The position numbers and the translations under genes were made by a program. A stretch of 64,000 bases of DNA from NCBI GenBank assembly GCA_041879295.1, contig CP047152.1, forward strand, positions 4,035,501 through 4,099,500, given 5' to 3'. Source of the DNA: Pseudomonas putida (GTDB lineage Bacteria; Pseudomonadota; Gammaproteobacteria; Pseudomonadales; Pseudomonadaceae). Positions 46,166 through 56,690 of this stretch are shown here, one piece after another (within the stretch, counting starts at the first letter, position 1; every line of letters begins with the position of its first letter). The notes beneath the pieces were generated by a model. It searched no databases and was not told the origin of the DNA. It saw only the letters and a program-made list of their open reading frames with translations.

Positions 46166-47206
46166 ATGGCCCGCCCCCGCGTGCGCCTGGGCGAGCTGTC
46201 GGTTGGTTTTGTCCAGCCTTTGAGCGAAGCCCTGCGCGAACTGGGCCACGACCCTGAACCTTTGCTGCGCCGCTACGGCCTGGATGCTACACGCCTGAGC
46301 GAGGCCGGCGCACGCCTGTCCATCCCCCGCTACATGCACCTGGGCCACGCCGCTATCGAAATGAGCGGTGAGGCCGCTTTAGGTCTGCGCATAGGGCGCC
46401 TGAGCCGGTTGGCACATACAGGTCTGGCCGGGGTCACTGCGGCCCAGGCCCCCACTCTCGGCGAGGCCGCGCGCACCCTGCTGCGTTTCGAGCCGCTTTA
46501 CGCGGCCAACTACCGTGGCCATTCCAGCTTTCAGGAAGATGACCAGGGCGCCTGGCTGCGTTTCTACTCCATCAGCCCATATAACGACTACAACCGCTTT
46601 GTGGTCGACTCACTGCTGGCCGGGTGGCTGGCCCAATTGGCCGACCTTGCCGGCACCCCGGTGCAGGCCGAACGCCTGGACATCGAGTTTGCCGCGCCCT
46701 CCTATGCCGCGCGCTATCAACCACTCTGCAGCACACCTGTGCAGTTCGCCGCGGACGGCAATCAGCTGCGCCTGAGCCGCGCCACCTTGCAACTGGCCAA
46801 CCCCGGGCATTGCCCGAGTACCTGGCAGCACCTGTTGCAGCTGTGCGAAGCAGAGTTGCTGCAGCGCACGCGGGTGCGCAGCCTGGGTGAGCGCATTACT
46901 CACCTGCTGGGCCCGCTGCTCAATGGCGGCCGTGAACCGGACCTGGAGGAAGTGGCGCTGCACTTGCAGCTGCCAAGCTGGACCTTGCGCCGCAAGCTCG
47001 CCGAGGAAGGCACGCGCTTTCGCGACCTGCTCAACGAAACCCGGCGCGACCTGGCCGAGACCTACATCCGTGACACGGCGCTGGCCTTTGGCGAGATTGC
47101 CTATCTGTTGGGGTTTGCTTCGGCCGAGGCCTTCCAGCGCGCATTCAAGCGCTGGACGGGCCTCACGCCGGGGGAGTTCCGCCGCAGCCAGCGGCAGCCG
47201 GGCTAG
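46166..47206 (+). CDS. AraC-family transcriptional regulator
   Basis: The 346-aa protein has an N-terminal effector domain (about 20-200; LSVGFVQPLSEALRELGHDPE start and the NYRGHSSFQEDDQGAW block). The C-terminal double helix-turn-helix includes LQLPSWTLRRKLAEEGTRFR and the family signature AYLLGFASAEAFQRAFKRW, with residues near Y replaced as EIAYLLGFAS. This is the ArgR/OruR-like subgroup. It starts 4 bp after the nitrilase-fold gene and probably shares its transcript, but its target is unknown. Its stop overlaps a tiny convergent frame by 4 bp. Confidence 0.9.
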   Translation: MARPRVRLGELSVGFVQPLSEALRELGHDPEPLLRRYGLDATRLSEAGARLSIPRYMHLGHAAIEMSGEAALGLRIGRLSRLAHTGLAGVTAAQAPTLGEAARTLLRFEPLYAANYRGHSSFQEDDQGAWLRFYSISPYNDYNRFVVDSLLAGWLAQLADLAGTPVQAERLDIEFAAPSYAARYQPLCSTPVQFAADGNQLRLSRATLQLANPGHCPSTWQHLLQLCEAELLQRTRVRSLGERITHLLGPLLNGGREPDLEEVALHLQLPSWTLRRKLAEEGTRFRDLLNETRRDLAETYIRDTALAFGEIAYLLGFASAEAFQRAFKRWTGLTPGEFRRSQRQPG

Positions 47207-47289
47207 AGTTCGGTGGCGTCGTCGGCCGGTTCCGGGGTGTCCAGTTCGTAAGCCTGGGTTTCGAGTAGTTCTTCCTGGTATTCATCCAT
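47203..47289 (-). CDS. 28-codon acidic ORF, possible small protein
   Basis: ATG 47289 opens MDEYQEELLETQAYELDTPE, continuing PADDATEL to TAG at 47203. It has 11 Asp/Glu and no Lys/Arg, and the upstream strand reads GAGGACGCAGGGCA, a possible ribosome-binding region. Codon use is Pseudomonas-like with GC at third positions. It may be a real small acidic protein; conservation of the frame would have to decide. No function can be proposed. Confidence 0.45.
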   Translation of the reverse strand: MDEYQEELLETQAYELDTPEPADDATEL

Positions 47290-47443
47290 TGCCCTGCGTC
47301 CTCTTTGCTCATTATGCCTTTGTAGGTATCGCCTTCAGCCTAAGCAGGTGGGATGAAGGGATGATGACAAGCTTATGAGAGGTAAACGTAGCAGGTGTTC
47401 AGGAGGTTATCGCGGGGCGTCTGTAACAGAGAATGTTTACAGC

Positions 47444-47489
47444 CTGAACCGGCCCTTTCGCGGGCTGCCGGCAAAAGGGCCGGTTCAGG
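47444..47489 (-). terminator. long hairpin downstream of the DUF2242 gene
   Basis: CCTGAACCGGCCCTTT (47444-47459) and AAAGGGCCGGTTCAGG (47474-47489) are perfectly complementary around a short GC-rich loop. It ends 7 bp from the DUF2242 stop, on the side expected for its terminator. No U-tract follows. Confidence 0.55.
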
Positions 47490-47496
47490 CGACCAA

Positions 47497-48303
47497 TCAA
47501 AGGGAGGGGGCTGCGACCTCCGCCGACTGGGCATCCTGCTGCACCTGAATCGGCGCAGCCTCCACCGGTGGAGCCACCGGTTGTGAACCCTGGCTGTCAT
47601 CCACCACCGGAGCCACCACTGCCTCAGTGGTCGGGGCAACGGCCGCTGGCGCAGTCTCAGCCACAGGCGCAGGAGCCGGCGCCACCGGGTTCGCCGCAGC
47701 CTGCTCCGGCAGCCCCAGGTCCACCGCCGGCTTTTCCACCTTGGGCGCCTCGACCTTGGCCTTTTCGACCTTCTTCGGCTTGGGCAGGTAACTCTCCACC
47801 AAGGCAAAATAGCGGTCATAGAACTGCGCCGCGGTCACCGTCTCGCTAGCTACCTTGACCATCGAGTCGTCACTGGAGCCGATCGGCATCGACACCGAAC
47901 CCAGCACTCCCACGCCCAGGCTGGCGGAGGTGTTGGACTTTTTCAGCGCATAGCGGTCCTGCAGGGCGTTGGCGAACATGGTCGAGTGCTGGTCGTCGCT
48001 CACGTCCGGTGCACAGGTGACATTGAAGCTGATCTGCAGGTGGTTCTCGCTGTTTTGCTGAAAGCTCTTGTTACCTACCACCTGGTTGGCGCCGCTGCTG
48101 GTGATGATGTATCCCTGGCTGAGCAAAGCACGCCGGGCGGCCTCGCAAGAGCCGGCATCGCTCACCGGAAAGCTGCGCGAGAAGGTGCCCGAGTCATCGA
48201 AGTTCTCGTGCTCATAGACGGCCGCTTTTTTCGAGGAACAACCGGTCACGCCCGCCAGCACCAGGGCCAGCCCGAGCGCACCAAAGACGGAAGATCTGGT
48301 CAT
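47497..48303 (-). CDS. DUF2242 lipoprotein
   Basis: The 268-aa protein has a lipoprotein signal ending LVLAGVTGCSSKK (Cys22 lipidated). The DUF2242 domain (about 23-175) includes YEHENFDDSGTFSRSF, GSCEAARRALLSQGYII and FYDRYFALVESYL, and a Pro/Ala/Val-rich low-complexity tail (about 180-268) probably spans the periplasm. The lack of Asp at +2 favours the outer membrane. ATG 48303 gives the signal peptide directly; upstream codons are non-coding in character. Function unknown. Confidence 0.88.
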   Translation of the reverse strand: MTRSSVFGALGLALVLAGVTGCSSKKAAVYEHENFDDSGTFSRSFPVSDAGSCEAARRALLSQGYIITSSGANQVVGNKSFQQNSENHLQISFNVTCAPDVSDDQHSTMFANALQDRYALKKSNTSASLGVGVLGSVSMPIGSSDDSMVKVASETVTAAQFYDRYFALVESYLPKPKKVEKAKVEAPKVEKPAVDLGLPEQAAANPVAPAPAPVAETAPAAVAPTTEAVVAPVVDDSQGSQPVAPPVEAAPIQVQQDAQSAEVAAPSL

Positions 48304-48435
48304 TGCGAATTCCGGGTATGTGAGGGAAGTGCCTATTGTGCAACACAGCAGGCAGGCACAGGAACCACTGGTCGGTGAAGAATCTGTAAGCTTGGTGTAG
48401 AACCGGGTAAAGGCCGGCATTTGCCAGCACCAACG

Positions 48436-48460
48436 AAAAAAGCGACCCGAAGGTCGCTTT
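48436..48460 (-). terminator. rho-independent terminator of the tRNA operon
   Basis: On the minus strand AAAGCGACC-TTCG-GGTCGC is followed by TTTTTT. The UUCG tetraloop and U-tract are textbook features. It lies 40 bp beyond the 3' end of the last tRNA-Asp. Confidence 0.85.
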
Positions 48461-48500
48461 AACGCTGCTTCAAGGCGTTCATGGGGCCTTGAAGCGAAGA

Positions 48501-48577
48501 TGGCGCAGCGGACGGGACTCGAACCCGCGACCCCCGGCGTGACAGGCCGGTATTCTAACCGACTGAACTACCGCTGC
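48501..48577 (-). tRNA. tRNA-Asp (GTC), copy 1
   Basis: The 77-nt minus-strand gene starts GCAGCGGTAGTTCAGTCGG, has anticodon GTC in CCTGTCACG, the T-arm GGGTTCGAGTCCC, and an encoded CCA end. The stems close fully. It is identical in sequence to the two other Asp copies upstream. Confidence 0.97.
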
Positions 48578-48649
48578 GTATCATTCAGGCTTTCGCCCGA
48601 TTGAAAACTGGGTCTACCCTTTCCGGCGCAATGGCCTCAGGGCAGGCAC

Positions 48650-48674
48650 AAAAAAAGCGATAACGTGATCGCTT
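48650..48674 (-). terminator. internal terminator-like hairpin between tRNA-Asp copies
   Basis: On the minus strand AGCGAT-CACGTT-ATCGCT is followed by seven U. It lies 46 bp past tRNA-Asp copy 2 and before copy 1, so copy 1 may be transcribed less or have a separate promoter. Confidence 0.65.
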
Positions 48675-48719
48675 CTCTTGTGTTTGCTTCAAGGCGTTCT
48701 AGGGACCTTGAAACGAAGA

Positions 48720-48796
48720 TGGCGCAGCGGACGGGACTCGAACCCGCGACCCCCGGCGTGACAGGCCGGTATTCTAACCGACTGAACTACCGCTGC
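48720..48796 (-). tRNA. tRNA-Asp (GTC), copy 2
   Basis: The 77-nt gene is identical to the neighbouring Asp copies, with GTC anticodon and encoded CCA. Flanking sequence (GTTCAGGCTT.CGCCCGATTG) is also shared with copy 1, so the duplication unit included the spacer. Confidence 0.97.
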
Positions 48797-48895
48797 GTAT
48801 CGTTCAGGCTTGCGCCCGATTGAAACTGGGATCAGCCCAAGGCGTTTGCCTTGTGGCCTCAGACCGGTGCAAGGCACCCATCTGTTACTGAAAAA

Positions 48896-48972
48896 TGGCG
48901 CAGCGGACGGGACTCGAACCCGCGACCCCCGGCGTGACAGGCCGGTATTCTAACCGACTGAACTACCGCTGC
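48896..48972 (-). tRNA. tRNA-Asp (GTC), copy 3
   Basis: The 77-nt gene is identical to copies 1 and 2. It is the first Asp copy in transcription order, 65 bp after tRNA-Val. Confidence 0.97.
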
Positions 48973-49037
48973 GCAGTGCGTTCCTCTCTGGCTATCGGCT
49001 TCTTGCGAATCCGATGTTCCAGGAACATCTCAGGAAG

Positions 49038-49113
49038 TGGTGGGTGATGACGGGATCGAACCGCCGACCCTCTGCTTGTAAGGCAGATGCTCTCCCGGCT
49101 GAGCTAATCACCC
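49038..49113 (-). tRNA. tRNA-Val (TAC)
   Basis: The 76-nt minus-strand gene starts GGGTGATTAGCTCAGCCGGG, has anticodon TAC in CCTTACAAG, T-arm GCGGTTCGATCCCGT, and an encoded ACCA end. It is first in the Val-Asp-Asp-Asp transcript. Confidence 0.97.
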
Positions 49114-49154
49114 TCGCGATGTTGCTTGTTGCGTTTGCTTCGCTGAGGCCGCGA

Positions 49155-49183
49155 AATTTACGCAGGTGGCGAAGCTAAGTCAA
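49155..49183 (-). promoter_or_regulatory. sigma70 promoter of the tRNA operon
   Basis: On the minus strand TTGACT (-35, 49183-49178) and TAAATT (-10, 49160-49155) are separated by exactly 17 bp. A GC-rich discriminator (TCGCGGCC) follows the -10 box, typical of stringently controlled stable-RNA promoters. It is 42 bp upstream of tRNA-Val. Confidence 0.8.
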
Positions 49184-49235
49184 TAGCCCCATTGAATTTT
49201 TTTCAAAAAGGCAACGTGATGTGATTGCCTGTGCC

Positions 49236-49312
49236 GACCTCTTCGCGGGTAAACCCGCCCCTACGACGGTTAATGTCCGACTGTAGGAGCGGGTTTACCC
49301 GCGAAGAGACAG
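49236..49312. repeat. REP pair (inverted)
   Basis: CTCTTCGCGGGTAAACCCGC and its inverted partner GCGGGTTTACCCGCGAAGAG flank a 30-bp spacer. It lies 21 bp beyond the stop of the leftward SDR gene and upstream of the tRNA promoter. Confidence 0.87.
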
Positions 49313-49332
49313 ACGCAGATTAAACAAGGTAC

Positions 49333-50106
49333 TCAGCTATAGATCATCTTGCGGGTCATGCCGCCATCGACCACAAACTCCTGGCCGGTGACAAATGCCG
49401 CCTGGCGTGACAGCAACCAGGCAACCATGGCCGCTACATCTTCCACGGTCCCCACCCTGCCCGTTGGGTGCTGGGCATGGTCAGCTTCACTCAACGGCTC
49501 GGCACGGCGCTGCGACGGATCACGGGCATCGATCCAGCCCGGGCTCACCGCATTGACACGAATCTCCGGGCCCAGGCTCATGGCCAGGGCATGGGTCAAA
49601 GCCACCAGGCCGCCCTTGCTTGCCGCATAAGCCTCGGTGTCCGGTTCGGACTGCCGAGCACGGGTAGAGGTCAGGTTGACGATCGCCCCATTGTGCGCAC
49701 GCAGGTACGGCGCACAATGCTTGGCCAGCAGCATGGGGCCGCTGAGGTTGACCGCCAGCACCCGATTCCACTGGGCCAGGCTCAGGCTTTCCAGCGTCTG
49801 GTTGTGCGGGTTGGCAATGGCCGCATTGCACACCAGCGCGTCCAGCCGGCCGAACTGCCCGAGCACTTCGGACACTCCGGCACTGACCTGGGCCTCGTCG
49901 GCAACGTCCATGGTGATGAACCAGGCGTTGTCGCCCAACGCCTTGGCAACCTTGGTACCACGCTGGCGGTCCAGATCACTCAGCACCACTTGCCAGCCTT
50001 CGCAGATCAGCCATGCGGCAATGCCCAGACCGATGCCGCGGGCGGCACCTGTGACCAAGGCTACCCGGCCATTGTGGCCCGGGGTGCTGCCGCTGATTTC
50101 GATCAC
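49333..50106 (-). CDS. short-chain dehydrogenase/reductase
   Basis: The 257-aa SDR has the cofactor motif [12 protein letters not shown] (19-30), the NAAIAN motif (94-99) and the catalytic Ser147, Tyr160 and Lys164 (LTSTRA ... YAASK). It also has SDLDRQRG after the second strand, and Asp44 suggests NAD(H) preference. GTG 50106 overlaps the metZ stop (GTGA), so it is coupled to metZ and lies in the purF-metZ transcript. Substrate unknown. Confidence 0.9.
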   Translation of the reverse strand: MIEISGSTPGHNGRVALVTGAARGIGLGIAAWLICEGWQVVLSDLDRQRGTKVAKALGDNAWFITMDVADEAQVSAGVSEVLGQFGRLDALVCNAAIANPHNQTLESLSLAQWNRVLAVNLSGPMLLAKHCAPYLRAHNGAIVNLTSTRARQSEPDTEAYAASKGGLVALTHALAMSLGPEIRVNAVSPGWIDARDPSQRRAEPLSEADHAQHPTGRVGTVEDVAAMVAWLLSRQAAFVTGQEFVVDGGMTRKMIYS

Positions 50107-51314
50107 AATGCTGCCAGCCCGCGCGCCAGGTCAGCCTGCAGGTCGGCCACGTCTTCCAGGCCCACGGCAACGCGGATCAGGCTGTCGCGGATACCCGCCG
50201 CTTCACGCTCCTGCGGCGACAGACGACCGTGTGAGGTGGTCGCCGGATGAGCGATGGTGGTTTTGCTGTCACCCAGATTGGTCGTGATGGAAATCACTCG
50301 GGTAGCGTCGATGAAACGCCACGCGCCCTCTTTGCCACCCTTGACCTCAAAGCTGACCACTGCACCAAAACCGCTCATCTGGCGCTTGGCCAGTTCGTGC
50401 TGCGGGTGGCTGGGCAGGCCGGCGTAATGCACCTTCTCCACGCCGTCCTGCTGCTCCAGCCATTCGGCCAGGGCCTGAGCGCTTTCGCAGTGTGCACGCA
50501 TACGCAGGCGCAGCGTTTCCAAGCCCTTGGTGAAGATCCAGGCGTTGAACGGGCTGAGGGTTGGACCTGCGGTACGCAGGAAACCGACCACTTCCTTCAT
50601 TTGCTCGGTACGGCCGGCAACCACACCGCCCATGCAGCGGCCCTGGCCGTCGATGAACTTGGTGGCCGAGTGGAACACAATGTCGGCACCCAGCTTCAGC
50701 GGCTGCTGCAACGCCGGGGTACTGAAACAGTTGTCCACCACCAGCATGGCACCATGTGCATGGGCGATTTCGCTGAGCGCAGTGATATCGACCAACTCGG
50801 CCAGCGGATTGGAGGGCGATTCGACGATCAGCAGTTTGGTGTTGGCCTTGATGGCCTTTTCCCAGCCGGTGAGGTCGACCAGTGGCACGTAGTCCACTTG
50901 TACGCCAAAGCGTTTGAAGTACTTCTCGAACAGGCTGATGGTGGAGCCGAATACGCTCTGCGACACCAGCACATGGTCACCGGCGCTGCACAGCGACATG
51001 ACCACGGCCAGGAGCGCCGCCATGCCGGTGGACGTACCCACGGCCTGCTCGGCCCCTTCCATGGCCGCCAGGCGCTCCTCGAAGGCACGCACCGACGGGT
51101 TGGTGTAGCGCGAGTAGACGTTGCCCGGTGTTTCACCGGCAAAACGCGCAGCAGCATCGGCTGCCGTGCGGAACACATAGCTGGAGGTCAGGAACAGCGC
51201 TTCGCTGTGCTCGCCTTCCGGGGTACGGTTCTGACCAGCGCGCACCGCCAGGGTGTCGAAACCGACACCCTCGAGGTCACTGTCCAGTCGCCCGGCATCC
51301 CATTGATCCGTCAT
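50103..51314 (-). CDS. metZ: O-succinylhomoserine sulfhydrylase
   Basis: The 403-aa Cys/Met metabolism PLP enzyme converts O-succinylhomoserine and sulfide to homocysteine, the direct-sulfhydrylation route of Pseudomonas methionine synthesis. The start is ATG 51314 ([16 protein letters not shown]), and the PLP lysine is Lys219 in [12 protein letters not shown]. The family marks [17 protein letters not shown] and [15 protein letters not shown] are present. It lies 16 bp downstream of purF, as in other pseudomonads. Confidence 0.95.
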   Translation of the reverse strand: MTDQWDAGRLDSDLEGVGFDTLAVRAGQNRTPEGEHSEALFLTSSYVFRTAADAAARFAGETPGNVYSRYTNPSVRAFEERLAAMEGAEQAVGTSTGMAALLAVVMSLCSAGDHVLVSQSVFGSTISLFEKYFKRFGVQVDYVPLVDLTGWEKAIKANTKLLIVESPSNPLAELVDITALSEIAHAHGAMLVVDNCFSTPALQQPLKLGADIVFHSATKFIDGQGRCMGGVVAGRTEQMKEVVGFLRTAGPTLSPFNAWIFTKGLETLRLRMRAHCESAQALAEWLEQQDGVEKVHYAGLPSHPQHELAKRQMSGFGAVVSFEVKGGKEGAWRFIDATRVISITTNLGDSKTTIAHPATTSHGRLSPQEREAAGIRDSLIRVAVGLEDVADLQADLARGLAAL

Positions 51315-51330
51315 GCCGTCGCTCCCAAAA

Positions 51331-52836
51331 TCAGTTGTTGTAAAGGTCGATGATCGCGCTGACGGCCTGGTTCTTGACCTTGGCCAAGTCGTTACGGGCC
51401 TGCTCGATGCGGTCGAGGTAGGCTTCGTCGATATCGCCAGTGACGTACTCACCGTTGAACACCGCGCAATCGAACTGCTCGATCTTGATCTTGCCGCCGC
51501 CGACCGAGTCGATCAGGTCTGGCAGGTCCTGATAGACCAGCCAATCGGCGCCGATCAACTCACCCACCTGTTCGGTGGTGCGGTTGTGGGCGATCAGTTC
51601 GTGAACACTCGGCATGTCGATGCCGTAGACGTTGGGGTAGCGTACTGCAGGAGCCGCGGAGCAGAAGTAGACATTCTTGGCGCCGGCTTCGCGGGCCATC
51701 TGGATGATCTGCTTGCAGGTGGTGCCGCGCACGATCGAGTCGTCCACCAGCATCACATTCTTACCGCGGAACTCCAGCTCGATAGCGTTGAGCTTCTGAC
51801 GCACCGACTTCTTGCGCGCAGCCTGGCCGGGCATGATGAAGGTACGGCCGATGTAACGGTTCTTGACGAAACCTTCGCGGAACTTGACGCCCAGCCGGTT
51901 GGCCAGTTCCAGCGCGGCAGTACGGCTGGTATCCGGGATCGGGATGACCACGTCGATATCATGATCGGGGCGCTCGCGCATGATCTTGTCGGCCAGCTTT
52001 TCACCCATGCGCAGACGCGCCTTGTACACCGAGACCCCATCGATGATCGAGTCCGGGCGAGCCAGGTAGACGTGCTCGAAGATGCACGGCTGCAACTTTG
52101 GCGCTTCGGCGCACTGCTTGGTGAACAGCTGGCCTTCTTCGGTGATGTACACCGCTTCGCCCGGTGCCAGGTCGCGGATCAGGGTGAAGCCGAGCACGTC
52201 CAGGGCAACGCTTTCCGAGGCGATCATGTATTCCACGCCTTCGTCGGTGTGACGCTGGCCGAACACCACCGGGCGAATGCCATGGGGGTCGCGGAAACCG
52301 ACGATGCCGTAGCCGGTGATCATGGCCACCACGGCGTAACCGCCAACGCAGCGGCTGTGCACATGGGAGACCGCAGCGAACACGTCTTCTTCGGTCGGCT
52401 GCAGCTTGCCGCGCACCGCCAGCTCATGGGCGAACACGTTCAGCAGCACTTCCGAGTCGGAGTTGGTGTTGACGTGACGCAGGTCGGACTCGTAGATCTC
52501 CTTGGCCAACTGCTCGACGTTGGTCAGGTTGCCGTTGTGAGCCAGGGTGATGCCGTAAGGCGAGTTGACGTAGAACGGCTGGGCCTCGGCCGAGGTCGAG
52601 CTGCCCGCAGTCGGGTAGCGCACGTGGCCAATGCCGATGTTGCCTACCAGGCGCTGCATGTGGCGCTGCTGGAACACGTCGCGCACCAGGCCATTATCCT
52701 TGCGCAGGAACAACCGGCCGTCATGGCTGGTCACGATACCGGCAGCGTCCTGGCCGCGGTGCTGGAGGACCGTAAGCGCGTCATACAGCGCCTGATTGAC
52801 GTTCGACTTACCGACGATACCGACGATGCCACACAT
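51331..52836 (-). CDS. purF: amidophosphoribosyltransferase
   Basis: The 501-aa enzyme makes phosphoribosylamine, the first step of purine synthesis. The N-terminal glutaminase starts MCGIVGIVG, exposing Cys2 as nucleophile after Met removal. The PRPP loop [13 protein letters not shown] is near residue 365. Start ATG 52836 is fixed by the need for Cys2. It follows cvpA by 42 bp, the widespread cvpA-purF arrangement. Confidence 0.97.
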   Translation of the reverse strand: MCGIVGIVGKSNVNQALYDALTVLQHRGQDAAGIVTSHDGRLFLRKDNGLVRDVFQQRHMQRLVGNIGIGHVRYPTAGSSTSAEAQPFYVNSPYGITLAHNGNLTNVEQLAKEIYESDLRHVNTNSDSEVLLNVFAHELAVRGKLQPTEEDVFAAVSHVHSRCVGGYAVVAMITGYGIVGFRDPHGIRPVVFGQRHTDEGVEYMIASESVALDVLGFTLIRDLAPGEAVYITEEGQLFTKQCAEAPKLQPCIFEHVYLARPDSIIDGVSVYKARLRMGEKLADKIMRERPDHDIDVVIPIPDTSRTAALELANRLGVKFREGFVKNRYIGRTFIMPGQAARKKSVRQKLNAIELEFRGKNVMLVDDSIVRGTTCKQIIQMAREAGAKNVYFCSAAPAVRYPNVYGIDMPSVHELIAHNRTTEQVGELIGADWLVYQDLPDLIDSVGGGKIKIEQFDCAVFNGEYVTGDIDEAYLDRIEQARNDLAKVKNQAVSAIIDLYNN

Positions 52837-52878
52837 GCGACGCAACCCCTACTTTGATGAAACTTGAGTGAATAGTGC

Positions 52879-53436
52879 TCAGGGCTTGGACGGCCCGAGC
52901 AACTGTTCCTTGAACGGAAGATCAGCCGGAGTGCTGATCAGGCCACTGGGCGTCCATTGGTCGGTGAAACCCAGAATCAGGTTTTTCGACCAGTCGGCGA
53001 CCAAGAGAAACTGTGGTATCAGGCGTGATTCCTGCCACCAGGTATCTTGTTGAACCGGCCCCAGGCTGATCAGGCCTATGGCCACCACTACCAGCAAGGC
53101 CCCGCGCGCTGCGCCGAAGGCCATGCCCAGGAAACGATCGGTGCCGGACAGCCCGGTCACGCGGATCAGCTCACCGACAAGGAAGTTGACCATGGCCCCC
53201 ACCAGCAAGGTGGCGACGAAAAGAATGGCGCAGCCAGCGATGACGCGCATCGATGGCGTCTGGATATAGCTCTCAAGATACACCGAGAGCGAACCGCCGA
53301 ACATCCAGGCAACCGCACCGGCAATGATCCAGATGAGCAAGGACAAGGCCTCCTTGACGAAGCCGCGCTTGAGACTGATCAATGTGGAGACGGCGATGAT
53401 CGCGATGATCGCCCAATCAACCAAGGTAAATGCCAC
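52879..53436 (-). CDS. cvpA: CvpA family membrane protein
   Basis: The 185-aa inner-membrane protein has four hydrophobic helices and the family start TLVDWAIIAIIAVSTLISLK, then GFVKEALSLLIWI and DRFLGMAFGAARGALLVVV. It is named from colicin V production in E. coli and linked to envelope stress tolerance. The start codon is GTG 53436. It precedes purF. Confidence 0.93.
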   Translation of the reverse strand: MAFTLVDWAIIAIIAVSTLISLKRGFVKEALSLLIWIIAGAVAWMFGGSLSVYLESYIQTPSMRVIAGCAILFVATLLVGAMVNFLVGELIRVTGLSGTDRFLGMAFGAARGALLVVVAIGLISLGPVQQDTWWQESRLIPQFLLVADWSKNLILGFTDQWTPSGLISTPADLPFKEQLLGPSKP

Positions 53437-53524
53437 GGTGCTGCCTGCAGACGTTTGAGGCGGCGCATTTTACCAGAGCGGCGGGCCGGGAGTAAGCGGA
53501 ATGTCAGCTGGATTGGTGTTGGGC

Positions 53525-53612
53525 GATTCGCAGCCAAGACCGCTCCCACAGGTTCTGTGTGCGCCTTGCAGCGACGCGGTACCTGAAAGAGCGGGCCCAC
53601 TCGCAAATGGGC
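53525..53612. repeat. degenerate REP-like inverted pair
   Basis: GACCGCTCCCACAGG near 53538 and CCTGAAAGAGCGGGCCCACT near 53582 keep the REP outer bases and the CTCCCAC or AGAGCGGG ends but have lost much of the stem. It lies in the 196-bp gap between cvpA and the SPOR gene. Confidence 0.5.
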
Positions 53613-53632
53613 GGCATCGCCGCCCCGGGGAA

Positions 53633-54283
53633 TCAGCTGCGCTCGGGCTGGAAGCGCACCACAAAGCCCTTGAGGCTGTTCTGACGGTTGACCGCGTCGC
53701 GCACGCGCTCGGCCTCGGCGCGCTCGATCAACGGCCCCACGTACACACGGTTCATGCCACCCGCTGTACGGATATAGGCGTTATAACCTTGGCTACGCAA
53801 GGTTTGCTGCAGCTTTTCGGCACCGGCGCGGTTGGACAGACTGGCCAGCTGGATCGACCAACTGACTGGCAGGCCATTGACGTCGATCTTCGATGGTGCG
53901 GCAGGCGCTGGTGTTGCAGCAGCTTTGGCCTCTACCTTGGGCGCGGGCGCGGGCGCCTGCGGCTTGGGCGGCTGAACCTGCGCCTGGGTCTGCGGCGACG
54001 GGGTAATTGGCTGGCTCGGTGTACTGGCCGGGGCAGTCGACTCGTCGATCACCACGGGCGCCTGCTGCGGCGCCTCCGGAATAACCTGCGGCTCCGGTAC
54101 GGCAACCGGCTCCACCTTCACTTCCGGCAGGCTGGGCATGGCCGGTGCCTGCGGGGCTTCGACGTGCACCTGGCGCATCTCGTCCTCGCGGGTAAACAGC
54201 ATCGGCAGGAAGATAACCGCCAGCGCCACCAGCACCAGCGCACCCACCATGCGCTGTTTCATCCCTTTATCCAGCACAGCCAT
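53633..54283 (-). CDS. SPOR domain protein (DedD-like)
   Basis: The 216-aa protein has a short cytoplasmic N-terminus, one transmembrane helix (about 12-30, MVGALVLVALAVIFLPMLF), a Pro/Ala/Gln-rich periplasmic linker (about 45-135), and a C-terminal SPOR domain (about 140-215; WSIQLASLSNRAGAEKL, GMNRVYVGPLIERAEAERV). SPOR domains bind denuded peptidoglycan at the septum, so a cell-division role like DedD is likely. It overlaps folC by 17 bp, matching the E. coli folC-dedD-cvpA-purF order. Confidence 0.92.
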   Translation of the reverse strand: MAVLDKGMKQRMVGALVLVALAVIFLPMLFTREDEMRQVHVEAPQAPAMPSLPEVKVEPVAVPEPQVIPEAPQQAPVVIDESTAPASTPSQPITPSPQTQAQVQPPKPQAPAPAPKVEAKAAATPAPAAPSKIDVNGLPVSWSIQLASLSNRAGAEKLQQTLRSQGYNAYIRTAGGMNRVYVGPLIERAEAERVRDAVNRQNSLKGFVVRFQPERS

Positions 54284-55573
54284 CTATTCCACCCTCCTGG
54301 GCGTGCCGCTCCAGCCATTCCAGCGCCTGGGCGACACAGAAAAACGAACCGAACAGCAGGATCTGATCATCCGCCGTCGCCTGCGCACATTGCCCTTCAA
54401 GGGCTGCGTCGACGCTGGCATAAGACTTCACCGCGGCACCGAGGTTCGCCAAGGACGTGACCAGCTCTGCGGCCGGGCGACTGCGCGGGGTATCCAGCGG
54501 CGCCACCGCCCAGTCGTCGATGAGGCCCTGCAGCGGCGCGATAACGCCCTCCAGATCCTTGTCGGCGAGCAGGCCAAATACCGCGAGGCGACGCCCCTTC
54601 AGCGGCCGGGCCGCCAGGCGCCTGGCCAGGTACTGCGCCGCATGCGGGTTATGCCCGACATCCAGCAGCAACGCTACCGGCTTGCCCTGCCAGTTCAAAT
54701 TACGGAGGTCGAGACGCCCAGTGATACGGGTATCCAGCAGCGCCTGGCGAACCTGCGCCGGATCCCACGGCAGCCCCATCAGCAGGTAAGCCTGCAGGGC
54801 CAGCGTGGCGTTTTCCATGGGCAGGTCAAGCAAAGGCAGGTCATGCAGCTCTACCTGCGCGCCATCAGCCGCAGTACCGCGCCAGCTCCAGCAGCCATCG
54901 GTGCTGGCCAGGTCGAATTCCCGACCGCGCAGGAACAGTGGCGCAGCCAGTTCGGCGGCCTTGTCCAGCAACGGCTTGGGCGGATCCAGGTCGCCGCACA
55001 AGGCCGGCTTGCCCGGGCGGAAGATGCCAGCCTTCTCGAAGGCCACCAGCTCGCGGGTATCCCCCAGGTAATCAACATGGTCGACACCGATGCTGGTCAC
55101 CAGGGCGAAGTCGGCATCCACTACGTTCACGGTATCCAGGCGGCCACCAAGGCCCACCTCGAGCACCACGGCATCCAGCTGCGACTGGTAGAACAACCAG
55201 AACGCGGCCAACGTACCCATCTCGAAGTAGGTCAGGGAAATATCGCCCCGTGCCGCCTCGACGGCGGCGAAGGCTTCGCACAGGCGCTCATCGCTGGCCT
55301 CCTGGCCATCGATCATCACCCGCTCGTTGTAACGCAACAGGTGCGGCGAACTGTATACACCGACCTTGAGCCCCTGGGCACGCAGCAACGAAGCCACGAA
55401 GGCACAGGTCGAACCCTTGCCGTTGGTGCCGGTTACCGTCACCACGCGCGGCGCCAGCTTGCCCAGCGACAAGCGGGCAAGCACCTTCTGCGACCGCTCC
55501 AGGCCCATGTCGATGGCCGAGGGGTGCAATTGCTCGAGGTAGGCGAGCCATTCGCCCAGGGATCGTTGTTTCA

Positions 55574-55577
<4 letters not shown>
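54267..55577 (-). CDS. folC: folylpolyglutamate synthase / dihydrofolate synthase
   Basis: The 436-aa Mur-ligase-family enzyme adds L-Glu to dihydropteroate and folates. It has the P-loop [15 protein letters not shown] (46-60), [20 protein letters not shown] with [12 protein letters not shown], and [20 protein letters not shown] 55577 overlaps accD by ATGA. Length and order (accD-folC-SPOR) are standard. Confidence 0.95.
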
Positions 55578-56467
<890 letters not shown>

Positions 56468-56690
56468 GCTTTCTTTCTCCAGTATTGGCAGGCGGGGGGA
56501 CAGCATCACCGTCCCTGCCCTGCCCTTGAGCTCAAAATCTTTTATGAAACGATGGTGGACCGGCCGCCGGGGCTTCCAGCGCGCCACTCCACCGCTAATG
56601 TATTTTCTTGCCGCCATTGGTACTGGCGGCGGCCCAGCAGGGCTGCGAAAGCTATGGACGATGGCGCGCAGCCAGCCGTCACATCTGCCA

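Noticed and set aside
48501..49113. tRNA cluster as the attachment site of a genomic island
   Set aside because: No integrase or duplicated tRNA 3' end lies nearby, and both flanks are ordinary chromosomal genes.
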